A DNA stretch of 64,000 nt from Acidisoma cellulosilyticum (GTDB taxonomy: Bacteria; Pseudomonadota; Alphaproteobacteria; Acetobacterales; Acetobacteraceae). This document shows, piece after piece, positions 17,079 to 24,635 of this stretch. A program made the translations under genes and the position numbers. Each line of letters starts with the position of its first letter. Positions within the stretch are counted from its first letter, which is position 1. Under the pieces are notes generated by a model. It had not been told where the DNA came from. It was given only the letters and a program-made list of their open reading frames with translations, and made no database searches. Location of the stretch: NCBI RefSeq assembly GCF_020621385.1, contig NZ_JAESVA010000005.1, positions 310,001 through 374,000 of the forward strand, given 5' to 3'.

Positions 17079-17587
17079 ATGCGCGACGGTTTGGTTTCTT
17101 TCTACCCGGGATTCCGCTGCTGCTCGGCGGATGCAGCATGGTCGGCCCCATTTCCGGTGCAGTGGCCGGCGGTGCGACGGGTGCTGTGACTGTCAACCCG
17201 ATCGTCGGATATGCGACGGCGGTCGGCGTCAATGCCGGGGTTGACGAGTTACAGAAATATATCGCCCGGGTCCGTCAGAATGCCGAGCAGGATGCGATCC
17301 TTTTATCGGTCTCGGAAATGCAACCGGGCCAGATCAAGGACTGGAAGATCGTCCATAAAATTCCGATGTTCGATAACGAGCAAGGCACCGTGCAGGTGAC
17401 GCGCGATATCGATAACCCGCTGACGGATTGCAAAGAAGTGCTGTTCACGGTCGATAAAGGGCAGGGTGCTCACCTCAAACAGACAGCTTACGTTACATCC
17501 GCTTGCCGCGACGATGTGACGTGGAAATGGGCCGAATCGGAGCCTGCCGTTGCCCGCTGGGGCTATTTCCAACACATCAGCCACTAA
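17075..17587 (+). CDS. predicted lipoprotein, second of a paralogous pair
   Basis: 170 residues when started at the GTG 17075, which overlaps the preceding stop as GTGA. That start gives a lipoprotein signal with lipobox LGGC (Cys20); the in-frame start at 17030 would bury the signal. The layout mirrors the upstream gene: a Gly/Ala-rich segment (GPISGAVAGGATGAVTVNP), then a domain with CKEVLFTVDKGQ, TSACRDDVTWKWAESEPAVARWG. Both proteins share the two cysteines, the (I/L)FTVD strand and the EPAVARWG ending, so they arose by duplication and diverged. Translational coupling suggests a heteromeric or paired function in the envelope. Function unknown. Confidence 0.75.
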   Translation: MNARRFGFFLPGIPLLLGGCSMVGPISGAVAGGATGAVTVNPIVGYATAVGVNAGVDELQKYIARVRQNAEQDAILLSVSEMQPGQIKDWKIVHKIPMFDNEQGTVQVTRDIDNPLTDCKEVLFTVDKGQGAHLKQTAYVTSACRDDVTWKWAESEPAVARWGYFQHISH

Positions 17588-18261
17588 TCTTGAGGAGAAA
17601 GCAGAGTAAAAAGTCATTGCGACAATAAAATTTACCTATTGTTACATTATTATTTCACGCACTTCGACTGAGTTGTCGCCTTTATGAAGCTTTTTGGATG
17701 AAACGTCTCCTTTGATGCCGAATCGTGAGTGCTGTTCTGATTTTCCTAGTTGTCGGCTGGGCTTTGCTTGGTGGGGCCAATTTGGCCAAGGGCAGGCTTG
17801 CTCTCTTCCTTTGCTCAAACTGTCTTGATGTCAGAATAAAAGATAAATTCTATGAAAATTTATATCTTGTTAACTAGAATTTGGATCCGGAAACGATAGT
17901 TTGGTCAGGCTTCTGCCCGGCCTCGTTCAGTTCAGCTTCGGCATTTGCAAGGAAGTTTTGGCGTAAAAGCGCCAGTTATTGACCTCTGTCTTGAAGACCT
18001 AGTCCTGGAGGAGAGTTTGTTGCTGCGGCGCATCATCGGGTTAGAAAAATGTTGCACTGCCAGCCAAATGACCAAAAAATCCTTTACTAATCGTTAACCT
18101 TTAATCATCATCCCCCCAAGGTTCGGGATTAAGGTTAGGTCTCGGAGGCTTCGTCTCAACATGACCCGGTGTGATTCGGGTTCTTAGCCGGCAGCGGCGC
18201 TTCCTAGTCGCTGAAACTGATGGCCATTTAGATTTTGGCTGAAGATCAAGGGGAGAGCTTG

Positions 18262-18441
18262 GTGGGCGATACGTTAACGCGTTGCAGAGCGTTTAAGGCG
18301 GCCTTTGGCTCGGTAGAGTCTGAAGTTCTGGCCTTTGACTCTTTCGCGCGTTTCTCCCGCCAGATGAAACCGGCGATCATGGAATATGGATCCGCCTGCA
18401 GCTTTGGCGTCCTGGTCGTAAAAAGCGGTCGGGCAGTCTGA
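18262..18441 (+). CDS. possible small protein (59 aa), weak
   Basis: A GTG start with AGGGGAGAG about 5 bases upstream opens 59 codons with plausible codon use. The product (about VGDTLTRCRAFKAAFGSVES at the start) matches nothing I recognise. The stop overlaps the ATG of the next small frame as TGATG, an arrangement typical of coupled genes. Without conservation data this is only a candidate. Confidence 0.25.
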   Translation: MGDTLTRCRAFKAAFGSVESEVLAFDSFARFSRQMKPAIMEYGSACSFGVLVVKSGRAV

Positions 18442-18590
18442 TGGTAACGGCGGATCATTCTTCGCTTTCGTCTCGGTTTCGTTCTCTCAAACAGGATGAG
18501 CCAGGTACTACCGCTACTGAGCCGTTGAGCGAGCGCTTTGCGACAATCTGGTCTGTCGAGGGTGAGGTTCGACCATCGGCAAGAGCCTGA
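18441..18590 (+). CDS. possible small protein (49 aa), weak
   Basis: 49 codons from an ATG overlapping the previous frame's stop (TGATG). The product is hydrophilic (DEPGTTATEPLSERFATIW) and unrecognised. It ends 39 bases before the beta-roll protein gene. Evidence is limited to frame length and overlap. Confidence 0.2.
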   Translation: MVTADHSSLSSRFRSLKQDEPGTTATEPLSERFATIWSVEGEVRPSARA

Positions 18591-18629
18591 CCCATTAACG
18601 CGTCCCCTTTTTTCTAGCTGGAGTTGATG

Positions 18630-19553
18630 ATGAGCGACATTATGACGGTTAACGGCGGGACTATCCCGTCGAATTTCAGTGCTGGTGCCGGGCAGACCGC
18701 CTTCGCCAGTTTCTTCAATTCTTCCACCGTCGTTTCTGACGTCTTTGGTAGCGGCGCCTATAATTTTAGCAGCACCGGCGCTTTTCCGTCGGAAGTGGCC
18801 GTTACCGCCCCGGCCATCACGGTCACCTTGTCCGGCGCCAATGCTGTCGCCATTTCCGGTCAGAACGATACGGTCACGTCGGGCGACGCGACCCCGTTCC
18901 AAGCCTTCCTGAACGGTAGCGACGGCATTGTTCTGAATACCGGCGCTGCGCCTTCGACGATTTTCGCCTCCTCCGGTTCGGCCACGGTCAATGCCGGTAC
19001 CGGTTCGACCACGATCAATGGCAGCACGGGTAGCCTGACTTTCTCGGGCGGTTCCTCCAGCAATGACTCCATCACGGCGGGTTCCGGCGCCACGTCCCTG
19101 TTCGGTGGCAGTGGCGGCAACAACACCCTCATCGGTGGTTCCGGCCTGACGCTGATGTCGGTGACGGGCGCGGCCTCGGGCGACGTGCTCGTGGGTGGCA
19201 CGGGCGTGAGCATCATCGATGCCTCGGGCACCACCGGCCCGCTGACCATCTCCACCTACCCGTTTGGTGGCGGCCAGATGGAGGCCACCATGGGCTCCGG
19301 CGCCGATACCTTTGTTGGTGGCAGCGGCTCTCATGCCGTGGTTCAGGCTGGCAGCGGCGCTGACGTCTTCGCTTTCGTCAGCAACGGCATGCCGGGCGCC
19401 GATACCATCATCGGCTTCAACGCGAAGGACAATGTTGCCTTCGGGTCGGGTCTGACGGTCACGGGCGAAGCGGTCGGTTCGCTTGGCGATGTCATTACCC
19501 TGAGCGATGGCACGACCATCACGCTGGCCGGCATCGACCACAAGCTTTGGTAG
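18630..19553 (+). CDS. RTX-like beta-roll secreted protein
   Basis: 307 residues from the ATG at 18630 (GGAG 6 bases upstream; a TTG at 18624 and an ATG at 18627 are less well placed). The composition is almost wholly Gly, Ser, Thr, Ala, Asn and Asp. The middle and C-terminal thirds carry degenerate glycine-rich repeats of calcium-binding beta-rolls (FGGSGGNNTLIGGSG, TMGSGADTFVGGSGSHAVV, QAGSGADVFAFV) followed by DTIIGFNAKDNVAFGSG, the usual RTX C-terminal segment. No N-terminal signal, no cysteine: fits type I secretion by an uncleaved C-terminal signal. No type I exporter genes are in the window. Role unknown; perhaps surface layer or matrix. Confidence 0.8.
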   Translation: MSDIMTVNGGTIPSNFSAGAGQTAFASFFNSSTVVSDVFGSGAYNFSSTGAFPSEVAVTAPAITVTLSGANAVAISGQNDTVTSGDATPFQAFLNGSDGIVLNTGAAPSTIFASSGSATVNAGTGSTTINGSTGSLTFSGGSSSNDSITAGSGATSLFGGSGGNNTLIGGSGLTLMSVTGAASGDVLVGGTGVSIIDASGTTGPLTISTYPFGGGQMEATMGSGADTFVGGSGSHAVVQAGSGADVFAFVSNGMPGADTIIGFNAKDNVAFGSGLTVTGEAVGSLGDVITLSDGTTITLAGIDHKLW

Positions 19554-19622
19554 GACTGAGATAGTCTTGGTGGCCGGTGACGGTTGCCAAGACTGTTGCT
19601 AGACTAAAGGGGATGAAAATTG

Positions 19623-19659
19623 CGACGCCAAACCAAACGTTATGTTTGGTTTGGCGTCG
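19623..19659 (+). terminator. strong hairpin after the beta-roll gene
   Basis: Two perfect 16-base arms (CGACGCCAAACCAAAC and its complement) around a 5-base loop, 70 bases after the stop codon. No T-run follows, so it may protect the mRNA 3' end rather than terminate alone. Confidence 0.65.
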
Positions 19660-19682
19660 TGATCGCTTGGATCTATGACAAT

Positions 19683-19712
19683 GGGCCTGTCATCGCTGAC
19701 ATGGCCCTTTTT
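19683..19712 (+). terminator. Rho-independent terminator
   Basis: GGGCCTGTCA pairs with TGACATGGCCC (one bulged A) around a 4-base loop and is followed by TTTTT. It lies just beyond the 19623-19659 hairpin and completes a double terminator for the beta-roll gene. Confidence 0.75.
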
Positions 19713-19718
19713 GTGCGA

Positions 19719-19899
19719 CTAGAGTGTTTCCTGTTTGCTTACGTTTGTCTGATTCTAACTGAAGCTTGTCCCTAATATCGTCATGCCCGGCCCCAGAGCC
19801 GGGCATCCATTCGTTGGGGCGCCCAAGGACTGGATGACCGGGTCAAGCCCGGCCATGACGGGGCAACGGGTCGTTTCCACCTAAACCTGACGGACTCTA
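19719..19899. repeat. composite intergenic repeat
   Basis: It starts with CTAGAGTGTTTCCTGTTTGC, the inverted form (21 of 23 with the next bases) of 20706-20728, and ends with the solo MITE end AAACCTGACGGACTCT (19883-19898). Between them is a CGTCATGCCCGG...CCGGCCATGACG palindromic unit (19779-19860) of the type scattered through many alphaproteobacterial genomes. No coding capacity. It ends at the stop codon of the sulfotransferase gene. Confidence 0.65.
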
Positions 19900-20610
19900 A
19901 GCAATCGTGACGTCGCGCCGCTCAGGCGGGTTTGGCAGTTCGGCCAGCCCAGCCAATCGCGCGTCAGCCTTAAAATACGCAAAATCGTCCTCGTAGAATC
20001 GTTGCACGAAATCGGTCAGGACCGATGACGTCAGGGCAGCGCCTAGATTGGAGGGCGAGACATTGTGATGGCGTATCGGCAGCTCGTCTAAGCCGAGGCA
20101 AAGCATCGCCTCACGCATAAATCGATCATCCCCGCCCATCGGAATCACGTGGCGGGGCAAGAATTCGTTCCCCAATTGCAAATACCAGATTTGGGGCGAG
20201 AAATGGATGAAGCGCCAGTCGCTCGTGATGCGCGCGACCGTCAGAATCTGACGAATGAAGGTCTCGACAGCCTCGACGCGCTGCGCCGGGGTCATCGACG
20301 ACAGGTCGATCTGCGGCTGGAATTTCTTCATATGCTCGTTGACCGCGGACAAAAAGCGCTCATACGGATTCCGTACGAAGATCACTGAATTATACGCCAT
20401 CGCGCAGGCGAATATGTCAGGAAACTGCGCCTGCATTTCCCATAGGCGGAGATGGGTATGGTCGATGTGGTTTTTGAAATAAGGCGCCCGAAACACGCCC
20501 CAGAACGTGAAGCCATCGTCGTGATAGGGCTTCAGCATGTCGCGGAAACTTGTGCCCGCACATTTCGGATTGTGAAAGAAGATAAATTTCCGGGCGTGCG
20601 AAACGATCAC
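19897..20610 (-). CDS. sulfotransferase-family protein
   Basis: 237 residues of the sulfotransferase family 2 type (PF03567-like), which move sulfate from PAPS to carbohydrate or other acceptors. The PAPS-binding loop is at residues 14-21 (NPKCAGTS) after the strand KFIFFH, and the 3'-phosphate motif is VIFVRNPYERFLSAVNEHM near residue 80. No signal peptide. Flanked on both sides by palindromic repeats, so it stands as its own unit. The acceptor could be a surface polysaccharide, given the glycan-related genes nearby, but that is inference. Confidence 0.85.
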   Translation of the reverse strand: MIVSHARKFIFFHNPKCAGTSFRDMLKPYHDDGFTFWGVFRAPYFKNHIDHTHLRLWEMQAQFPDIFACAMAYNSVIFVRNPYERFLSAVNEHMKKFQPQIDLSSMTPAQRVEAVETFIRQILTVARITSDWRFIHFSPQIWYLQLGNEFLPRHVIPMGGDDRFMREAMLCLGLDELPIRHHNVSPSNLGAALTSSVLTDFVQRFYEDDFAYFKADARLAGLAELPNPPERRDVTIA

Positions 20611-20619
20611 TCAATGCGT

Positions 20620-20729
20620 CCTAGAGCAGATCCCGGTCAGATGGACTCATCTGACCGGGTGAAGATGCTCGCAAAAATAACAACCTAGAGCGGCATCTGT
20701 GAGCCTAAGCGAACAGGAAACGCTCTAGG
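20620..20729. repeat. palindromic intergenic repeat element
   Basis: Bounded by CCTAGAGC at the left and GCTCTAGG at the right, inverted. It holds a perfect 12-base hairpin CCCGGTCAGATG-(4)-CATCTGACCGGG (20632-20659). The right end (20706-20728) recurs inverted at 19719-19741 with 21 of 23 matches. It looks like a member of a dispersed non-coding repeat family. Confidence 0.7.
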
Positions 20730-20805
20730 TCGGAAGATATCCGCCCGGGGACTATGCGAGCTGGCCGGCCGTCGCTGCAAGACGTCCGGTCTGTCCGTCA
20801 GATCA

Positions 20806-21957
20806 TTACCACTCGGCGAAATTGCCGTCCTGCAGACGGAAAATCGGGTTGCGCCAGCCCTTGAAGTCGCTGGCCAGTTCGCGGATCAGAGCCTCGTCGA
20901 CCTCGATGCCGAGGCCCGGCCCCATAGGGGCTTTCACAAAACCATTCTCCAGCGCGAAGACGGACTTATCGGCTAGATAGGTCAACAGATCATGGCCGCC
21001 GGTATTATAGTGGATGCCGAGAGACATCTCCTCGATCACGAAATTCGGGGTGGATACCGCAACCTGCAGGCAGGCGGCGAAGGCAATCGGCCCCAGCGGG
21101 CAATGCGGCGCCAAAGCGACGTCATAGGCTTCGGCCATCGCGGCGATGCGCTTCACTTCCGAAATGCCGCCGGCATGGGACAGATCGGGCTGGATGATGT
21201 CGACGATGCCGCGTTCCAGGAACGGCTTGAAGTCCCAGCGGGTGAACAGCCGCTCGCCGAGCGCGATCGGGATCGTCGTCATCCGCGACAGCTGTTCCAG
21301 GCCTTCGATATTCTCCGACAGTAGCGGCTCCTCGATGAACAGCGGCTCGATCTCTTCCAGGCGCTCGGCCAGGCGGCGGGCCATCGGCTTATGCACGCGG
21401 CCATGGAAGTCGAGGCCGATATCCAGCCCTTCCGCTTTCACCGCCGCCGCGCGTTCCACCACGGCGTCCAGATCGCGGGGGGAGGCGAGCCAGTTCAGGT
21501 CCGCCGTCGCGTTCATCTTCAGCGCGCGGAAACCCTGCGCCTTGCGGGCGCGGGCCGCTTCGCTCACCTCATCCGGGCGGTCGCCGCCAATCCAGGCATA
21601 GCATTCGACCTTGTCGCGGACCTTGCCACCCAGCAGCTGCCAGACCGGCACGCCCAGCGCGCGACCCTTGAGGTCCCACAGCGCCTGATCGAGGCCGGAC
21701 AGCGCGCTCATCAGCACCGGGCCGCCGCGATAGAAGCCGCCACGATAGCCAACCTGCCAGATGTCCTCGATATCGGCGGCATCGCGGCCGATGAACCGCT
21801 CACGGAAAGACGCGAAGACGCCTTCGACCGCTTCGGAATGGCCTTCCAGGCTCGCTTCGCCCCAGCCGACGGCGCCGTCCTTGGTCTCGACCCGGACAAA
21901 CAGCCAGCGCGGCGGCACGGCAAAGGTTTCGATGCGGTCGATGATCAGGGGCTGCAT
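20806..21957 (-). CDS. dgoD: D-galactonate dehydratase
   Basis: 383 residues, close to the 382 of E. coli DgoD; enolase superfamily, dehydrates D-galactonate to 2-dehydro-3-deoxy-D-galactonate. The expected residues fall at the same positions as in E. coli: Asp183 and His185 (GLDFHGRVHKPMA), Glu209 (FIEEP), Glu235 (ALGERLF) and His285 (APHCPLGPIA). The start at 21957 (MQPLIIDRIETFAVPPRW) has GGAG 9 bases upstream; the in-frame start at 22098 would add 47 unlike residues. Last gene of the Pot-type transporter cluster. No other galactonate genes (kinase, aldolase) are here, so a different sugar acid is possible. Confidence 0.9.
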   Translation of the reverse strand: MQPLIIDRIETFAVPPRWLFVRVETKDGAVGWGEASLEGHSEAVEGVFASFRERFIGRDAADIEDIWQVGYRGGFYRGGPVLMSALSGLDQALWDLKGRALGVPVWQLLGGKVRDKVECYAWIGGDRPDEVSEAARARKAQGFRALKMNATADLNWLASPRDLDAVVERAAAVKAEGLDIGLDFHGRVHKPMARRLAERLEEIEPLFIEEPLLSENIEGLEQLSRMTTIPIALGERLFTRWDFKPFLERGIVDIIQPDLSHAGGISEVKRIAAMAEAYDVALAPHCPLGPIAFAACLQVAVSTPNFVIEEMSLGIHYNTGGHDLLTYLADKSVFALENGFVKAPMGPGLGIEVDEALIRELASDFKGWRNPIFRLQDGNFAEW

Positions 21958-22060
21958 GGCAAGGGGCTCCATAATGGTCGGATCATTCCTAACCCGACCA
22001 ACCCCAGGCTTCCAGCCGATCAAACCGGATGGCTTGGCCGAACGCGCTGCATAGGAGAGC

Positions 22061-22795
22061 CTAGCCGACCGGCGCAAAACCTTCCAGCATGCCGACATAA
22101 GGCTTCACGCCCGGCCGCGCATAGCCCGCGACCTTGGAGGTGGTAAGGCCAAGCCCGACCAGCCCCTCCGCCATCTTTACGGCAGCCGCGACGCCGTCGA
22201 TCACCGGCAGGCCCATCTCGGCCGTCAATTCGCGGGTGAGGTCGGCCATGCCCGCGCAGCCGAGCAGAATGCATTCGGATCCGTCCTCGGCGATGGCGCG
22301 GCGGATTTCCGCGCGCACCTTCTCGACCGCGCCGCTATGGGGGTCTTCCAGCGCCAACACCGGCACGCCGGCGGCCCGCGCTTTCCCGCGCCCCTCCATG
22401 CCGTAGCGGCGGATAAGCCCGTCCATGGCCGGCAGCGAGACGGGCAGGGTGGTGACGATGGTGAAGCGATGGCCCAGGAATCCCGCCATACGCATCGCGG
22501 CCTCGCAGATGCCGATGACGGGCATGGCGGTCACGGTGCGCGCGGCGTCGATACCGGGATCGTCGAAACAGGCAACCACGACCGCCTGGGCGCCGCGCCT
22601 CTCGCCGGCCATAACCTCGGTGATCAGGCCGGGGACGCAAAACGCCTCGTCATAGAAACCTTCGATGCTGACCGGACCCATGGCGGGATTCACGGCCTCG
22701 ATCTCCGTGCCGGGGCTTGCCACGGACCGCGCTGCCGCACCGATCTTCTCGGTCATGGAGGCCGTCGTGTTCGGATTGACGACAAGGATCTTCAT
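22061..22795 (-). CDS. Asp/Glu/hydantoin racemase family protein
   Basis: 244 residues, typical of hydantoin/allantoin racemases (HyuE-like). The N-terminal MKILVVNPNTTASMTEKIG is diagnostic; the two catalytic cysteines are in VVVACFDDPG and ILLGCAGM, about 100 residues apart, as needed for two-base racemisation. It sits 20 bases after the second permease, inside the importer operon, so the imported compound or its product is probably chiral and racemised before breakdown. Substrate not determined. Confidence 0.88.
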   Translation of the reverse strand: MKILVVNPNTTASMTEKIGAAARSVASPGTEIEAVNPAMGPVSIEGFYDEAFCVPGLITEVMAGERRGAQAVVVACFDDPGIDAARTVTAMPVIGICEAAMRMAGFLGHRFTIVTTLPVSLPAMDGLIRRYGMEGRGKARAAGVPVLALEDPHSGAVEKVRAEIRRAIAEDGSECILLGCAGMADLTRELTAEMGLPVIDGVAAAVKMAEGLVGLGLTTSKVAGYARPGVKPYVGMLEGFAPVG

Positions 22796-22815
22796 CGGGG
22801 GATCTTCATGGCAAA

Positions 22816-23640
22816 TCAGCCGAGCTTGGCCGCGCGCCGGCGGCGGATGATGGCCATGCTGGTCATGGCAACAATGATGATGAGAGCGGAGAAAGCGGTC
22901 GTCAGCGTGCCCAGGGCATAGATCACGGGCGTGGTGACATTCGCCGTCATGGCGAAGATTTCCAGCGGCAGCGTGTTGCTGTCGCCCGCCGTCATCATGG
23001 TGCGTGGATATTCGTCATAGGAGAGTGAGAAGCCGAACAGCGCGATGCCGACGACGCCCGGCAGGATGATCGGCAGGATGACATTGGTGAAGCTGCGCCA
23101 GGGGCCGGCGCCGAGATCGCGCGCGGCCTCCTCCCAGCTTTTGTTGAAGCGGTTGAAGACCGCGAACATGATCAGCAGGCCGAAAGGGATGGTCCAGGTG
23201 AGCTGCGCCCCGAAGGCCGAGCTGTACCAGGCGGGGTCGATGCCCAGCTGGCTGAACAGCAAGCCGATGCCGAGGCTGACGAGAATGGACGGCACGATCA
23301 GGCTGGCGATGACGAGGTAGAACAGAAAGGTGGAGCCCGCGAAGCGGCGCCGGAAGGCCATGCCGCCGGCGACGGAAATCACCACATTCGCGACCATGAC
23401 CATGAAGGCGAGGATGAGCGAGCGGGTAATGGCGCCGCCGAAATCGCCCACCATCTGCTGCTGGAACAGCGCATGGAACCAGTGGAACGAAAAGCCCCTC
23501 ATCGGGAAGGTGAGGCCGCCATTCGGTCCCTGGAAGGACAGGATGACGATGGTCGCGATCGGCCCGTACAGGAACAGCACGAAAGCCGCGAAGAGTGCCG
23601 CCAGGATATAGAAGGATTTGCCGTGCCGGTCCCGGTTCAT
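22816..23640 (-). CDS. ABC transporter permease, PotC type
   Basis: 274 residues, inner-membrane permease of the spermidine/putrescine (PotC) class with about six membrane segments. The EAA loop WEEAARDLGAGPWRSFTNVILPIILPG is intact. SD AAGGAA lies about 10 bases before the ATG. It pairs with the PotB-type permease upstream. Substrate could be polyamine, opine or another small charged compound. Confidence 0.92.
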   Translation of the reverse strand: MNRDRHGKSFYILAALFAAFVLFLYGPIATIVILSFQGPNGGLTFPMRGFSFHWFHALFQQQMVGDFGGAITRSLILAFMVMVANVVISVAGGMAFRRRFAGSTFLFYLVIASLIVPSILVSLGIGLLFSQLGIDPAWYSSAFGAQLTWTIPFGLLIMFAVFNRFNKSWEEAARDLGAGPWRSFTNVILPIILPGVVGIALFGFSLSYDEYPRTMMTAGDSNTLPLEIFAMTANVTTPVIYALGTLTTAFSALIIIVAMTSMAIIRRRRAAKLG

Positions 23641-23699
23641 GGCGTGACATTCCTTTCGTCGCTCGCGGGTTTGACGAAGGAGGGGGCGCCGCTCATCCC

Positions 23700-24611
23700 T
23701 TAAAGCTCCTTGCGGATATCGACGACGCGCAGGATCAGGAAGACCATGATCAGCACGATCGCGAGCAGGATGACGGCATTGGCCGCCGCCGCCGGATATT
23801 GCAGTTGCGACATCTCGTTCTGGATCATGATGCCGACGGAGGCGCTCTGCCCGCCGCCCATGATGCTGACGCTGACGAAATCGCCCATCACCAGCGTGAT
23901 CACGAAAATCGTGCCGATGCCGATGCCGGTCTTGGACAGCGGCAGGATGACGTTGACGATCGTCTGCCAGAAGCCCGCGCCATTATCCCGCGCGGCTTCG
24001 ATCAGCGTGCGGTCGATGCGCATCATCGAGTTGAAGATGGGCGTGACCATGAACAGCGTATTGAGATGCACGAAGGCAAGGATGATCGCGAACTGGCTAT
24101 ACAGCAGGAAGGTCAAGGGCTGGTGGATCAGATGGAAGTGCAACAGCACGCTATTGACGATGCCGTTGCGCCCCAGCGCCGGAATCCAGGAAATGGTGCG
24201 GATGATATTCGACGTCAGGAAGGGGATCGAGCAGACCAGGAACAGCCCCATCTGCCAGGCCGCACCCCGCACCTCGAAAGCCAGAAAATAGGATAGCCAG
24301 AAGCCCAGGAACAGCGTGATCGCCCAGGTGATGACAGCGTATTTCAGCGTCACCGCGAACGTTTCCCAGGTCGCGGAGGATGACACCGCATCGATATAGT
24401 TCTGGACGACGAAGCTCCACAGGATCTGGACGGAGTTGTAGTCCAGGAAGCTCACGATCACGAGCATCAGGATCGGGATGACAAGGAAAATCCCGAGTAC
24501 GATTGCCAGTGGCGTCGCCAGCAGCCAGGCACCGGCGGACGAACCGCCGGGCCTTGCTTTTTTCACGGAAGCCGCTGGTCTGGCAGCGGCGGTATCAGTG
24601 GTGGTGCTCAC
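23700..24611 (-). CDS. ABC transporter permease, PotB type
   Basis: 303 residues: a Lys/Ala-rich cytoplasmic N-terminus (SVKKARPGGSSAG), then about six membrane helices, starting AWLLATPLAIVLGIFLVIPI. The EAA loop is IEAARDNGAGFWQTIVNVIL with the usual glycine. It forms the heterodimeric channel with the PotC-type gene 59 bases downstream. Confidence 0.92.
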   Translation of the reverse strand: MSTTTDTAAARPAASVKKARPGGSSAGAWLLATPLAIVLGIFLVIPILMLVIVSFLDYNSVQILWSFVVQNYIDAVSSSATWETFAVTLKYAVITWAITLFLGFWLSYFLAFEVRGAAWQMGLFLVCSIPFLTSNIIRTISWIPALGRNGIVNSVLLHFHLIHQPLTFLLYSQFAIILAFVHLNTLFMVTPIFNSMMRIDRTLIEAARDNGAGFWQTIVNVILPLSKTGIGIGTIFVITLVMGDFVSVSIMGGGQSASVGIMIQNEMSQLQYPAAAANAVILLAIVLIMVFLILRVVDIRKEL

Positions 24612-24635
24612 GCGCTGCGGCTCCCGTACTCCGGA

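Larger units (their letters stand above)
17588..18629. other. 1-kb region with low coding density
   Basis: AT-rich compared with the rest of the window, especially 17600-18120. No protein of recognisable family on either strand. Two short overlapping plus-strand frames near its end (18262-18441 and 18441-18590) are listed as weak candidates. It probably holds the long leader and regulation of the beta-roll protein gene, and may be a remnant of an older insertion. Confidence 0.5.

Noticed and set aside
18246-19541. A 431-codon minus-strand frame opposite the beta-roll gene
   Set aside because: Product is low-complexity Gly/Ala/Arg, the mirror of Gly/Ser/Thr-rich codons; the plus frame has a ribosome site and recognisable repeats.
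14265-20610. A single multi-gene glycan system joining GH4, lipoproteins, beta-roll protein and sulfotransferase
   Set aside because: The genes lie on both strands, are separated by repeats and terminators, and share no regulatory sign; a common system is not supported by the sequence alone.
15978-20805. Possible CRISPR array or defence island
   Set aside because: The repeats are few, palindromic and irregularly spaced; no cas, restriction-modification or other known defence genes were found.
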